Shown piece after piece: positions 47,868 through 59,706 of a DNA stretch of 64,000 nucleotides; position 1 is the stretch's first letter; each line of letters begins with the position of its first letter. The notes beneath the pieces were generated by a model. That model saw nothing but the letters and a program-made list of their open reading frames with translations. It searched no databases and was not told where the DNA came from. This DNA comes from Paralichthys olivaceus (lineage: Eukaryota; Chordata; Actinopteri; Pleuronectiformes; Paralichthyidae), in NCBI RefSeq assembly GCF_024713975.1, contig NC_091099.1, forward strand, positions 1,458,501-1,522,500, read 5' to 3'. The position numbers and the translations under genes were made by a program.

Positions 47868-47921
47868 TGTCTGACTGACTGACCGACCGACTGACTGACC
47901 GACTGACTGACTGACTGGTTA
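47868..47921. repeat. (GACT/GACC)n tetranucleotide repeat
   Basis: About 13 GACT/GACC units (CTGACTGACTGACCGACCGA...). Confidence 0.95.
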
Positions 47922-48375
47922 ATCCTTTGACTAGTTCACTGGCTGGTTGGTTGCTGAACTATAGATGTTAGGATTATTCCTGGTGTTAATTAAAGTCTAA
48001 TTTTCTTTGTTTGACGAAACCAGTTTCTCAAAACAACAAAAAACACCCGATAACTTTAAAATTAAAATTAAACAAAAGAAAGAAAGAAAAAAAAAAGGAT
48101 CGCAACTTTCAAAACAGCTTCGAAGTCGAGAAGCAAATTAAAACAGTTTCATTTCAAATCAAAGACAATAAATTATATGATAGAAAACCTCAAATCAAAG
48201 ACAGCAGATAAAATAACAAAACATTTGAAGACAAATAATAATAATTAAAAATTCACACACAAGAATTAAAAACAAATATTCAGTACGAGCCACTGATCCA
48301 GATGTTGACAGATGTTAATCTTGAATTTTGGTTTTCATGATGTTTTACTGGCGGAGGTGTCACCTACTGTTCACT

Positions 48376-48378
<3 letters not shown>

Positions 48379-48441
<63 letters not shown>
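48379..48441. repeat. (CA)n microsatellite
   Basis: About 31 CA units, 0.5 kb upstream of the mapk8ip1 start. Confidence 0.97.
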
Positions 48442-48443
<2 letters not shown>

Positions 48444-48685
48444 TTTATTAGCCTGAACTGAAAATGCCACAGGCAGAGGAGCTGGTGATGTCATGCCTCG
48501 CTCTGATTGGTTGGCCCTGACTTCCTCCTCCTCCTCCCCCTCTCCGTCTCCTCTCTGTCATCCCTCGTTCATCCCATGTCTCTTCAACACCTCCCATCCC
48601 TCCTCCGTCCCTCCCTCCCTCCCACCCTCCTTCTGTCTCTCTCCTCTCCTCTTCCCAGGCTGATGATGCTGATGGTGATGATGTG

Positions 48686-48961
48686 ACACTGTGTTCAGCC
48701 AATGAAGGAGCCAGGATGGAGGAGGAGGGGTGTGTCCAGAGACCAGAGCTGGGAGCTGGTTGATGCTGAGGAGACTGAGGCGGAAGAAGAGGAAGAGAGG
48801 GAGGTAGAGGAGGGTGGGAGAGGCCTCGCCTGAGCTGAGGAGCGCCGACAGTGGCCTGATAAAGGGGGAGAAGAAGAGGAGGAGGAGGAGGACGAGGGGA
48901 AGAGGAGGAGGGAGGGGAAGAAGCTGCCGCCTGTCAAAGGGGGGGATCAACCTGTGCTGTC
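48686..48961 (+). promoter_or_regulatory. Purine-rich 5' leader/promoter of mapk8ip1
   Basis: A run of GGAGGAGGAGG, GAGGAAGAGAGGGAGG and GAGGAGGAGGAGGACG leads to the ATG at 48962. The frame of the ATG stays open upstream (…[11 protein letters not shown]), so an upstream coding exon spliced near 48938 (CTGTCAAAG/GGG is a weak acceptor) cannot be excluded. Confidence 0.4.
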
Positions 48962-49233
48962 ATGGACAAATATCGACCAAAGAGGCCGACCACCCTGGCT
49001 CTGTTCCCACAGCAGCCACAGGCCGGCACCCAGGTACGACAGACTGGGAGGATCCCTGTGATGAGCTGGACTGGTGTGTGTCTGTGTGTGTCTGTGTGTG
49101 TCTGTGTGTGTGATCATGGCTGGATTGTGTTTAGAATGAGACAGCAGCAGCATCAAGCTGAATACATGGGTGTGTGTATTTCCTGGGAGGATGTTCAGAA
49201 TGAGACAGCAGAGGACGGCTGTGTTCCTGCTGT

Positions 49234-49269
<36 letters not shown>

Positions 49270-51110
49270 CACACTGGCAGTGGGTCAGCTTCTGAATTGG
49301 CTCAGCTGTACCTCGGTGTTGCAGTGCTCCAGTAAACACGTTCCTACGTGTGTGTCGTGACAATATTTTCCAGCAAATCTGAACCTTCACGTCTCCATGT
49401 TGTGTGTCTGTGTTGTGTGTCTGTGTTGTGTGGCCGTCCTGTTTTGTCCGAGCGGCTTCGGGTTCAGTGACTTGCTCAAGGACACTTTGACAGGGCGCAC
49501 TGTTGTTGACCCTGATTGTGCTGTTGAAGCCAGAACCTCCGAGCCGTTCTGTCGTCTCATGAAATATATAGAAGGATATTCAATCTGGGTCGGCTGCAGC
49601 AGTGTCATCCCGACAGGACGAGAGTCAACAGACACAAACAAGTGTGAACGACAGTGATGTGGCTCCTCGGGCTGTGATAGATCACAGGTCTCCATAGGAG
49701 ACATCATGGAGGTCTCATGAGACCAGCAGCAGCAGCAGCACTGTCCCTTTAAACGAGCTGCATCCTGTTTACAGTTCACATCAGAGTCGTCTGGATCCAT
49801 CCTGGGTTTCTGTTCACGTTCGACCTCAGAGATCCATTTAAACAACATGATCCAGGACGAGAGGCCCGACCGTCCCTTCAGTCTTCAGCTCCTCACACTC
49901 CTCTGAACATATAATATGTCTGATTCACTTCATCAACATCAAGGCAAATTAAGATTCAGTCAAAATGTTAAAGTTTGTATGATATTAAATGTGTTTTAAG
50001 TAAAAACTACACTACCCACAATCCTCAGGTGTATTTGCGACATCTCTGATTGGTGGAGCTCACTGTCGGTGTACAGTAATACTACAGAATATCAAATACT
50101 ACCTACAAATACTCTTCAGTCTTAAAGCTCCGCTCACTGAGTCAGTCCAGGTTCATCACACCTGGGACGTAAACATGCTGATGTGAAACCTCTGAGGTTC
50201 TGATGTCACTGAGGTTCTGATGTCACAGAGGTTCTGATGTCACTGAGGTTCTGATGTCACTGATCCTCTGGAACCTGGATCTGATGATTTCTTGTGTCTT
50301 CACTTCAGTTCTTCCCTGAGCTGATAAATTCCCGCTGACGTTAATCGAGCGGCTCAGTGACGAGCTGAGGCCTCGTCTCAGTGGATCAGACGAACCCTCA
50401 GAGCTTCAAAGAGTTTCTCACTTTATCACGTGGAACACACACGTCGCACTGAGAGAAGCTTTGGCATATCCAGGTTTTTAATGTGGTATTAAGTTCAATT
50501 TAACTGATTAAAGTCTTTCAATTTGTGACTGAATATGTGCGTTTGTGATAATATGCAAGATTCCTGTATTCGTATTACCTCTGCCAAGAAGGTTATGATC
50601 TCATTACTGTTGAGTTCTTGAAAGTTGGTGGATGTGGTCCAGAAAAGAACCCATTCAATTTTGGTGTGGATCCACACGAGGGAGCAGATCCAGGAATTAG
50701 TTTTCACTTTCTTTAACATTTAATTTTAACATCTTGATGATGATGGGAGAAAGTATTTGAATATTAGTTCAATTAAAATTTTAGTGAGAAGAAGAGAATC
50801 CGACATATGCACAGTGCTGATATGAACAAGTGGAATGTGATGCTTTATTCAGATACTATGATGAAACAGAGATTATATATAACAGATATAAGCAGCAGTT
50901 TGCAGAAACCTTCTGTGTACATGTATATACGTATTAATATCTGATCTTACTCATGTATATGTAATGAGGTCATGAGTAAGTCTCTGCGAGGTCGTCTACT
51001 TTTATTCAAAGTTCATTTTCAAGCCACATTTTAAAGACAGAGGTTCCTGCAGGAGCAGCTGACGCTCGGACACAGTCGGTGCAGTAACAGTGATGCAGAG
51101 CAGATGTAAA

Positions 51111-51143
<33 letters not shown>

Positions 51144-51332
51144 GGGGTTACCACAGCTTGAACAATTCAATCCCACTGAGAAGCAACTGTCGTTCCTCCT
51201 GCTTCAGCTTCTGAGGACATGTTGTCCTCTGCTCCGTCTGAATCTTGTTGCTGTAGGACACTGAAGCTGCTTCAGACATTGTCCTTCATGTAGATGTTTT
51301 TAAATCCTTTGTGAAAAACAGCTGGATTTAAA

Positions 51333-51372
<40 letters not shown>

Positions 51373-52818
51373 CAAACAGTAACTCTACGTGCAGAACTTT
51401 CTCCATGTTTTTATGAAGACGTGTTGGTGCAAACTGTTACAGAGCTGCTGTTCACATGATGAAGCATAACTCACTAGTAATGAAACTCCACTTATTGGAA
51501 CCAGTTCATAGACAGTTCATGTCCTCGGTGCACGTGTCATCACATTGAATCAACAGTGAGACTGTGTGTGTGTGTGCGTGTGCGATATGATATTTGTAAA
51601 ATATGACACAGCAGTTTGAAGATCAAACCACATCAGGGCATAAATATAAAAAACACAAATGTACTATCTGTTTGATATAATTACAAACATCTATGTTCGA
51701 TCATTCAGGTGTGTTGTAATATTTACTGAATCCAAACTAACAGAACAACGATGACGATGATTCAAACACAAAGAAAACTATGATGAAAATCAAACAATGC
51801 AACAAACACTCAGAGACAATACGAAACAAACCACACGAGACGAAGTGGAACAGAATGACACATGATCACACGCTGGCTTTTCTTTCAATCAGCTTGTTTG
51901 GGTTAAAGTTGACATCACACTCTCTGAAAGGACAGTCCCGCTGATTTGTCTCTGTGGCGACTTCCCTTTGTCTACGTTTGGTTGAGTTGTGGTGAAGATG
52001 GTCATCAGCAGCATTTGGTTTTCTTCCTGCAGCTGGAGGACAAATACGTTTCCCTGAATCTGTAAAAACGAGAGACTCAGCAGGACTGTCTTTGTCTCTG
52101 TGTCTGTCTCTGTGTCTGTCTCTGTCTCTGTGTCTGTCTCTGTGTCTGTCTCTGTCTCTGTGTCTGTCTCTGTCCCTGTGTCTGTCTCTGTGTCTGTCTC
52201 TGTGTCTGTCTCTGTCTCTGTGTCTGTGTCTGTCTCTGTCTCTGTGTCTGTCTCTGTGTCTGTCTCTGTCCGTGTCTCTGTCTCTGTGTCTGTGTCTGTC
52301 TCTGTGTCTGTGTCTGTCTCTGTCTCTGTGTCTGTCTCTGTCTCTGTCCCTGTCTCTGTCTCTGTGTCTGTCTCTGTGTCTGTCTCTGTCTCTGTGTCTG
52401 TCTCTGTGTCTGTCTCTGTCTCTGTGTCTGTCTCTGTCCCTGTGTCTGTCTCTGTGTCTGTCTCTGTGTCTGTCTCTGTCTCTGTGTCTGTGTCTGTCTC
52501 TGTCTCTGTGTCTGTCTCTGTGTCTGTCTCTGTCCGTGTCTCTGTCTCTGTGTCTGTGTCTGTCTCTGTGTCTGTGTCTGTCTCTGTGTCTGTGTCTGTC
52601 TCTGTCTCTGTGTCTGTCTCTGTCTCTGTCCCTGTCTCTGTCTCTGTCTCTGAAAGCTGCTGTAACCGAGCGAGACAGAAAAAGACAGATGTCACTGAGA
52701 CACTTGAGATTAAAGGTTTTTATAATAAAACTTAGATTTTGGTCTGTTTCCGTCAGAGTGGAGGGACGATGTCATCAGATCAGAGAGAGGGATGTGCTTT
52801 ATACACAGATTCTCCCCG

Positions 52819-52854
<36 letters not shown>

Positions 52855-53023
52855 AGTAGCCATAGTAACAGAGAGCGACAGGGAGAGCAGATGAGGGATG
52901 TCAGTGAGTGAGTCAGTGTGTGGCTCCTGTGACGTTGAGGCGGGACCGTTGTTCACTTCCTGGTCGATGCTCCTGCCTCTTCCTGGCAGTGATGTCATCA
53001 GAGAGAGAGAATGAGAGGGAGAC

Positions 53024-53069
<46 letters not shown>

Positions 53070-53177
53070 CACCAATGGCTTATATGAGGCCCGTTGAACC
53101 TTTTGTGCTGACAACACAAATCTGAAGCAATGTGTGTGTTTCTGCAGCGATATGAGGAATGAATCAGGTGTGTGTGT

Positions 53178-53243
<66 letters not shown>

Positions 53244-56200
53244 ATCCAGCTCTCACTCACACTGTCTCTTCGACTCTCTGCAGGACTCCATCAACAACAA
53301 CTCTTTTGGAAAGAAGGAAAGTTGGAAGGAGTCCCACTCGTCCTCTCCTCACATCACAGGTACGAACAACAGACTGTGTGTAGAAAAACAAAATGGACGT
53401 AGACTCAAGAAAGTGAAGCCAATGAGGAAGTGTCTGAAACCGGGATTCTCTGGAATGACCAGCGGAGGGCGACTCCACCGGTCTCTGTAGACGTCTATGA
53501 GAAAATTACTTAACATGTAAAGTGTAAACACTGGATGTCTCATTAAAAGCATTTCGTCAAAGGAGTGCAATGAATCCTGGGATATGTTGGCGGGTGAAGG
53601 CTGTGATTGACAGACAGTTCATCCGGCAGGTGCAGGTGGGCATGTCGAGCTGTCAGTCAGGCTCCACCCACCTCTCCTCCAAATATGGTCACTTCTGGTA
53701 GCAAGATGGCGCTGAACAAAATAAGTGATGGAGAAAACAGCAGCATCATGGGACATCTGTGAAACTTGATCCAGGCCTGAAGCAGGAGCTGCTCGGCCTC
53801 CAGCAGCGTCTCTGTCCCTCCGTCCATCGACTCCGTCAGACAGAGGCTGCTGGACACTTTTTTATTTCATTACATTACAAACCACTGTATAATGTAATAA
53901 TTATAACAACTTTATTTATACGGTACAGTTACAAATGACGACAAATACAGAAAACGAGACAAATGTACGTGTGTAAAGTGTCTGAGGATATTTGCTTTTC
54001 TTTATTCTAGTCCTGTTTGAAAATGCTGATTTATGCATTCGTGAAAAATAAAATCAGATTTGAATTAGGTAAAATTGTTTTCTTCTGTTCCTGAAACTCT
54101 TATCCAGCATAAACTGCTTACAGGCTGTTTTCATATAATCCAGCTGTATATATCTGGTTGCCTAATACATAATCTGATACTGTGTGTGTGTGTGTGTGTG
54201 TGTGTTCAGGGGATCTAATACCACCGGATGTTAAACCAAAAGCAGAGGACAAAGTCCGGAACAACACGCGCCGCCCAGCACCTAAACCACCTGCAGCCAA
54301 TGAGGCCAAGAGCAGAACCAACACTCAGGCAGCTGCCAACGCCTCCTCAGACGCTCGCACCCGTCTGAGGGAGAAACAGGCGTCGGGGGCCCCGCACACA
54401 CAGGCCTCCATCACTCTGAGGAGTCAGAGGAGAGCAGCCACAGCAGGAGGAGGAGGAGGAGGAAGAGGAGGAGGAAGAGGAGCAGCAGCGATGAGAGACA
54501 GGAGCCTGGGGGACGTCAAGGGGAAGGATGGAGTGACATCAGGGAGGGAGGAGAGGAGAACAGGGAGGCTGTGTGCAGACGCCAAGGCCAAGGAGAAGGA
54601 GAGGAATGGACATCAGAGGCCCAGAGAAACCAACGGACTGAAGAGCCGAGGGGCCGAGGGGAAAGGAAGAGTGGGCTCTAAAGTGGGGAACAAGGGAGGA
54701 GGGGGACTGAAACCAAATAACATGCTGTCCAACCAGGAGGTTTACCTGACGGCCATGGTGGTCCCACGCACACCTGTAGCACCGAGGACCCAGGACGAGA
54801 CCCAGGACAAGACCCAGGACAAGACCCAGGAGCAAGGTAGAGAAACCACATGGCTATCACTTTATCACTTTATCTATTTATCTATTATAACAAACATGTG
54901 ATGTGGTTTACAAATACTTTTCATTTCCAAATTACTCTTTTGGTCCATATTTTGTGTTGCTAGGCCAAAGCCATGACGGGACCCAGGATAACCCCCCTGC
55001 CATGTCCCGGTCCAGCAGTGAGGGGGGCTCAAACAGGATGTCCCTCAGCTCCGACACAGAGGGGCCCCCACCTGGCCCCCTGCATCCATCTTTATCCCAC
55101 CGAACCAACCCTGACATCAGGGAGGAGGAGGGGGAGGGAGACCCGACTCCCTGTCTGAACGTCCAGGACGGTCCATCCCTCTGCCCTGCGGGGGATGAGA
55201 TCACTGAGATGGACTGCACCACGTCAGAGGTGGATGCAGGGGGGGGACGAGGTGACAGTCACTCTGAGGTGGACGGCACCGACTCAGCTGTCACTCAGGG
55301 AGACGCAGTGGCTGCTCGGACTCTACCAAAGAGCGGAACTGCAGCAGCGTTGAATTATGACTCTGTGAAATACACTCTGGTGGTGGATGAACACGCTCAG
55401 TTGGAGCTGGTCCGCCTGCAGGACTGTTTGCACGGTTACAGTGAGCACAACGATGACAGCGACACAGAGACAGTCTATCAGTCAGCCAATGAGGAGGAAG
55501 ACCCCGAGTACGAGGAGGAGAGGAAGAGGAGCAAGGGAGCAAGGAACCAAGGTAGTGATGAAGTTTCTTTTTAACATGTCCGAGTATATTTCCCTCACAA
55601 AGCAGAACAGATTTAAGTTTAAAGCAAAATATTAATAATTGTTTTGTCCTGATGATTGAGAAATCAATCATTTAATCTCTTTGGTAATCTGATCATGTAA
55701 ATCTTTGGCAGTTTGAAATATAAAAAGAGAAAAGAGAAGAGGACCCAAAACGAACCCTTGCGGAACACCACCGACCATATAACACACCAGATCTTTAGAA
55801 AACAATGTAAAACCTGTGCACTGGAAGAATGAGCAGCTGTAACTTCAGCAGAGACTCAAGTAGAATCCAAACCGACACAATCTGTTCGCAGAGTTTCTAG
55901 AGTGCAGTTTTAACTTCTCTTGTTTCCAGAGAAAAGAAAGGAAGAGGAGGAGGCAAAGAAGAAGTGGGAAGAGGACGTGAAGAGGAGGAGAGAGGAGGAG
56001 GTAAAGAGGAGGAGGGACGTCGTAACAAAGATCTGCAGACAGTCCAAGGTAACGTCAACCACGGCGACCGAGGATGAGGAGCCTCTCGGAGGAAGGGGCG
56101 GAGCTCCCAGGAGCAGGAAGTTCCTCAACCTGTTTGCCAACAACAGCCATTACAGCGCCACTGGTGAGCTGGAATCCAAGCAGAGTTTTTAAAGTCAGTA

Positions 56201-58930
56201 TTATAAACGTTCATCTTTGAATCAGCTGTGTGAGTGTAATGGAAGTGCTGTGTGGTTCAGGCGCTGGGAGTTTTGGTGTGTTCTCCTGTGTTTTGGATGG
56301 AGTGGAACGACCGCAGAGCCACAGAGCCGTCTACAGGTTGAACACACATGAACAGACACAGGCTGATGATGATGACGTGTCCAAATCCAACACACCAGAC
56401 TTTAAATCTGCTCTTCCTCTGTCCTGGGTTTAGGTTTGTCCCCCGTCATGCGGATGAGCTTCATCTGGAGACGGACGACCCGGTGTTGTTGCTGAAGCAG
56501 TCCGAGGACCTGTGGTGTCAGGGTTACAACATGAGGACCGGAGCTACGGGCATTTTCCCTGCGTTCTACGTCGTCAAGTTGGACAAAGATATGAACCAAG
56601 GTACGCCGCAAAGAACTGGCCTTTAAAAACGTCATCATCACCATCATCATCATCATCGTCGGTGATAATTAAAGATCTTTCTTCTTCTTCCTTCTCACAG
56701 TACAGAAAGACGGTTGGGTAGAAAAGTTCCTGGTGCGATTCCTTGGTTCGGTTCAGGTCCCAGTCCACAAAGGCAGCGACGTGATGTGTGTCGCGATGCA
56801 GAAGGTACGTAAATACAGATACTGCACAACGGCACCACGACAAACACTGGAACGACAATATTTCATGAGCTGAAATGAGGTGGTGAGGATTTAAACCTCC
56901 TGTTGAACATTAACAACCCTCAAGTCAGCGTTCTAACAGCTGATCTAAGAAAATTACCATTTCTTAACCACAGTTGTTATAAAAGGAAAATCCTGGGAGT
57001 TCCAGCTTCCTTCATTTCTACTGGGCAGCAAATAATATTCAGCTCTTTTATTCTGCATTATTATGTCCTTGTGTGCGATTTGTCCTTGTGTGCTTGTTCT
57101 TGTTGTTTATTGAACGATGTGCTGTTCTGCAGCTGCTGTGGTACTTTGGTCGAGAATAATTTCTCCACGGGGACAATAAAGTAGATTTCATTCGATTTTG
57201 AAATATCTAAATATATATCTCACCCACAAACCAGCTGGTGTTAGTTAGAAACTCGATCTGGCGACTCTTCATCTCTCTCTTCTTGGAGGAATAATATTTT
57301 ACACTTGTTGTTTTTGCAATTCATTCAGTTTTAAGCACAAAAACAACCTGGGAAGATTTCTGCTCGTCCGTGCAGACACATCCCTGACGACGCTGCTCTG
57401 AAACCGAGGACAGACGACACGTTTTCCTCTCTCCTGGTATCTGACCGTGCAGATAGTGTGATAGGTGATTTGATGGGTTTTAAAACACCTGCCACCCTTT
57501 AGGATGTTCGGATGATGGAGATAAACCGTGTTAAACAAGTAACCAAATAAAAATGAAGTGAAATTCCACCCACCTACTGTATTCAGGAGGAGGCAGGAAT
57601 CTTCAACCAAGACAAATAAAACTAAACAATGTGGGATTTGTGTGAACTGTCCCTTTAACTGGCTTCTTGTTATATAAGCGTGTTTCTTTAAAATCCTTCA
57701 CTTGGTCCAAATCCGTATTAAGAACATTACAGCACAGATCTGGCTCCTTTAGCTTCGTGTTTGCTCGGCACAAGTCTTTCCTGTGGGAGCATCGTGTTAC
57801 TTTGAATGCAGACAAACTCCCGTTACACACAAATCACCCAGATGAAGTTCTTATTGATTATTGATCGATTATTTGTGTTCCCAGGTTGCATGTAACAGGA
57901 GGTTAGCAGGTCAGCCTCCCTCGGCCTGTGTGCTGGAGGTCAGTGTGAAGGGGGTGAAGATCAACGTCCAGGACCAGTGTCACTCTGCTCACAGGGTATG
58001 TCCTTCTTCCTACCTTCCTTATTTCCTTCCTTCCTTCCTTTCTTTCATTGTGAGTGTCACACCTTTTCAAATCCAGTTGGTCCAGTTGGGTGTTTCGCGC
58101 TCTGTGGTTGCATTGAGCAGTAAGTGTCAGGGGCGCAGGGTTATTAAGTATGTGTAGAGGTTTAGTTCAGTCATTCATGTTATATATTTTCTCTATCAGG
58201 GGGACCAGTGTTTCCATTTTTTCCAGTTGAAGAACATCTCATTCTGTGGTTGCCATCCAAAACACAGCAAGTGAGTGGAACGACACCCGAGGGTGAATTT
58301 GATCGAAGCAATTATTCTCTTCTTTTTCTCACAGTCTGTTAAAGTCTTATTAAATCAGTGACGTGAAGGTTTGTCTCAACGAAAACTAAATAAACCTGAT
58401 GCTGATTATTGCGTTGCAGGTATTTTGGTTTCATCACCAAACATCCCGACCAACAACGTTTCGCTTGTCACGTGATGATGTCAGATACAACATTACATCC
58501 TCTGGCTGAGTCTGTGGGGTAAGACCTCGAGAATCCTTTTCTGAATCTTATTACATTTCACCTCCACACATATTTTCTGACGAACCTCTAGTTGGACTGG
58601 GATTCAGACTATTGGTCTCAGGCCACGACTACGCATCAACTCTGCTCCAGACACGTCCACATGACTCTGGAGCTGTAGAGTCGCTGAAACTGAAGTTTGG
58701 AAACTCAGCTGGTCCCATATCACATGACCGTGATCATTTTATCTGGTCTACATTCAGTAAATTCATTTTCTGACCCAAGCAAAGTCGGACCCAACCCCAA
58801 CTAGACCCCAGGACAAAGTGCAGTTCTGGTCATTGACCTTCCTGATTCTCTCCACAGGAGGGCGTTCCAGCAGTATTACAAGCAGCACATCGGCTACTCC
58901 TGTCCCACTGAAGACATCTTCATCGAATAG
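48962..58930 (+). CDS. mapk8ip1: mapk8ip1, C-Jun-amino-terminal kinase-interacting protein 1 (JIP1)
   Basis: Cytoplasmic scaffold that gathers JNK, MKK7 and MLKs and links cargo to kinesin-1. Twelve coding exons: 48962-49033, 53284-53359, 54210-54836, 54964-55551, 55930-56163, 56261-56336, 56434-56600, 56701-56804, 57885-57995, 58200-58270, 58420-58518, 58858-58930. All are in phase, 765 aa (human 711). The protein opens [15 protein letters not shown], the JNK-docking motif, then [11 protein letters not shown]. The middle is low-complexity (Gly/Arg-rich, Gln-Asp-Lys repeats), with [20 protein letters not shown] conserved. The SH3 domain (residues about 550-612) reads [15 protein letters not shown] and [15 protein letters not shown]. 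The PTB domain (about 615-755) includes [35 protein letters not shown] and YFGFITKHP. It ends [11 protein letters not shown]. The N-terminal 150 residues of mammalian JIP1 are not seen. JIP1 over JIP2 rests on the [18 protein letters not shown] and the cryptochrome neighbour; a versus b copy was not decided. Confidence 0.93.
49452..49565. mobile_element. Degenerate SINE-like repeat in mapk8ip1 intron 1
   Basis: GGGTTCAGTGACTTGCTCAA, GGACACTTTGACAGGGCGCA, GAAGCCAGAACCTCCGAGCC resembles a widespread fish repeat with a TTGCCCAAGGACAC core and an inverted tRNA-like end. Recognition is from memory. Confidence 0.45.
50191..50264. repeat. 17-bp tandem repeat, four copies
   Basis: GAGGTTCTGATGTCACT-type units repeated four times with one base change. 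Confidence 0.9.
51113..51142. repeat. (TG)n microsatellite
   Basis: About 14 TG units followed by a G run. Confidence 0.95.
51338..51369. repeat. (CA)n microsatellite
   Basis: About 16 CA units. Confidence 0.95.
52086..52656. repeat. (TCTGTG/TCTCTG)n minisatellite with higher-order structure
   Basis: About 570 bp of 6-bp units of the types TCTGTG and TCTCTG. Marker variants recur at a fixed distance: CCC at 52174 and 52438, and CCGTG at 52270 and 52534, both 264 bp apart. A long unit was therefore tandemly duplicated. The period of 6 keeps several frames open on both strands; these are not genes. Located in mapk8ip1 intron 1. Confidence 0.95.
52820..52852. repeat. (CA)n microsatellite
   Basis: About 16 CA units. 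Confidence 0.95.
53003..53068. repeat. (GA)n purine repeat
   Basis: GAGAGAGA with ACAGAGAGA interruptions. Confidence 0.9.
53167..53241. repeat. (TG)n microsatellite, about 37 units
   Basis: Long TG run 43 bp before mapk8ip1 coding exon 2. Confidence 0.97.
53385..53590. repeat. Dispersed fish repeat (gene-poor type) in mapk8ip1 intron 2
   Basis: GAAGCCAATGAGGAAGTGTC, TGAAACCGGGATTCTCTGGA, ATGACCAGCGGAGGGCGACT, CCAC and TAGACGTCTATGAGAAAATTAC match, from memory, a repeat common in percomorph genomes. It is present once in this window. Confidence 0.45.
54181..54205. repeat. (TG)n run abutting the mapk8ip1 exon 3 acceptor
   Basis: Twelve TG units run into TGTTCAG, the acceptor of the exon at 54210. 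Confidence 0.95.
57140..57192 (+). mobile_element. 3' end of a non-LTR retroposon-like sequence
   Basis: TTTCTCCACGGGGACAATAA, AGTAGATTTCATTCG resembles the CCCCGGGGATCAATAAAGT-type 3' tail frequent in fish LINE/SINE elements. The body upstream is not recognisable. Confidence 0.35.
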
Positions 58931-59351
58931 CACCTGTCCTCCATCCTTTGTACTGAATACTCACTTTGTGCATGTAAGCCTGGTCTTACACCACAGACTG
59001 GACCGCTGATATATCTTCATCAGAGTACTTGCATGGTGGATTTTCTTTTCTTAGCTGTGACACAGCGAGCGTTTCCTCCCTTTGACCATGTCACAAATTA
59101 AATACCTCTATGGATGGATAGGATCACATGAGATGTCCCGAACAGATGTAACATAAATCTACCCAAACAAATATCTGCTAATGATATATTTTATAGAGTA
59201 AAAGTACTTATATGTAACTACACATAGGGGTCGGCAGGTACAAATGTGGGAGTACAGACTCAATTTAAAGACAGAAGGTTTACGGTTCATAGTCTCTGGA
59301 CCCTGTGCCTAAATATGTTTCCATGAATCAGCGGAAATTGATTAGTGAAGA

Positions 59352-59387
59352 CCCCCCCCCCCCCCCCCCCCCCCCCCGCCCCAAAAA
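59352..59387. repeat. Poly(C) run, about 36 C
   Basis: Uninterrupted C homopolymer followed by GCCCC and an A run. Confidence 0.9.
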
Positions 59388-59563
59388 AAGTAATTATAAA
59401 TTCGCACAATTTATCAAAAGTTAATTACTTTTGTTCCATTATGATTCTGCGTCAATCACGTCAACAACTCAGCAGGTCACGTAACTGCTCAGGTGTCAAT
59501 CACAACGTCACATCAACTACCTAAAACAATATAAACCAGCTCCGAGAAAAATCAAGCTGACTT

Positions 59564-59694
59564 TTTAGTTTGGCCCTTGTCCCATCAGCTAACATGGAGG
59601 AGGCAGGGTTTATGACCTATACTGTAGCCAGCCACCAGGGGGCGATACAGACGATTTGACTTCACTTTTGCCGACCTGTCATGTCGGCCATTTA
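59564..59694 (+). repeat. Dispersed repeat family B copy (fullest)
   Basis: TTTAGTTTGGCCCTTGTCCC, CTAACATGGAGGAGGC, TTTATGACCTAT, CAGCCAGCCACCAGGGGGCG, GACTTCACTTTTGCC, CATGTCGGCCATTTAAATG. It lies directly against the family A element that follows. Confidence 0.7.
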
Positions 59695-59706
59695 AATGTC
59701 TCATTT

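Larger units (their letters stand above)
44650..48685. other. Cryptochrome 3' UTR/flank and spacer before mapk8ip1
   Basis: No gene was recognised. A candidate cryptochrome poly(A) signal AATAAA is at 45365-45370. Other contents: a (CA)n run at 44696, a poly(C) run near 45115, an AT-rich stretch at 45.8-46.8 kb, an A-run at 46924, a (CA)n run at 47230, a SINE head in reverse at 47.32 kb, a GACT repeat at 47.87 kb and a (CA)n array at 48.38 kb. I looked for the N-terminal JIP1 acidic motif (EEFEDEDLSEI-like) and did not see it. Confidence 0.5.

Noticed and set aside
48448-48950. Minus-strand low-complexity frames rich in Leu/Ser/Pro or Gly/Arg
   Set aside because: Purine-rich leader of mapk8ip1 read backwards; no splice or homology support.
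52092-52859. Long open frames (255 and 211 codons plus, 268 minus) of Ser-Leu-Cys, Val-Ser or Thr-Glu repeats
   Set aside because: They are all readings of one 6-bp minisatellite, open in several frames on both strands because the period is a multiple of three.
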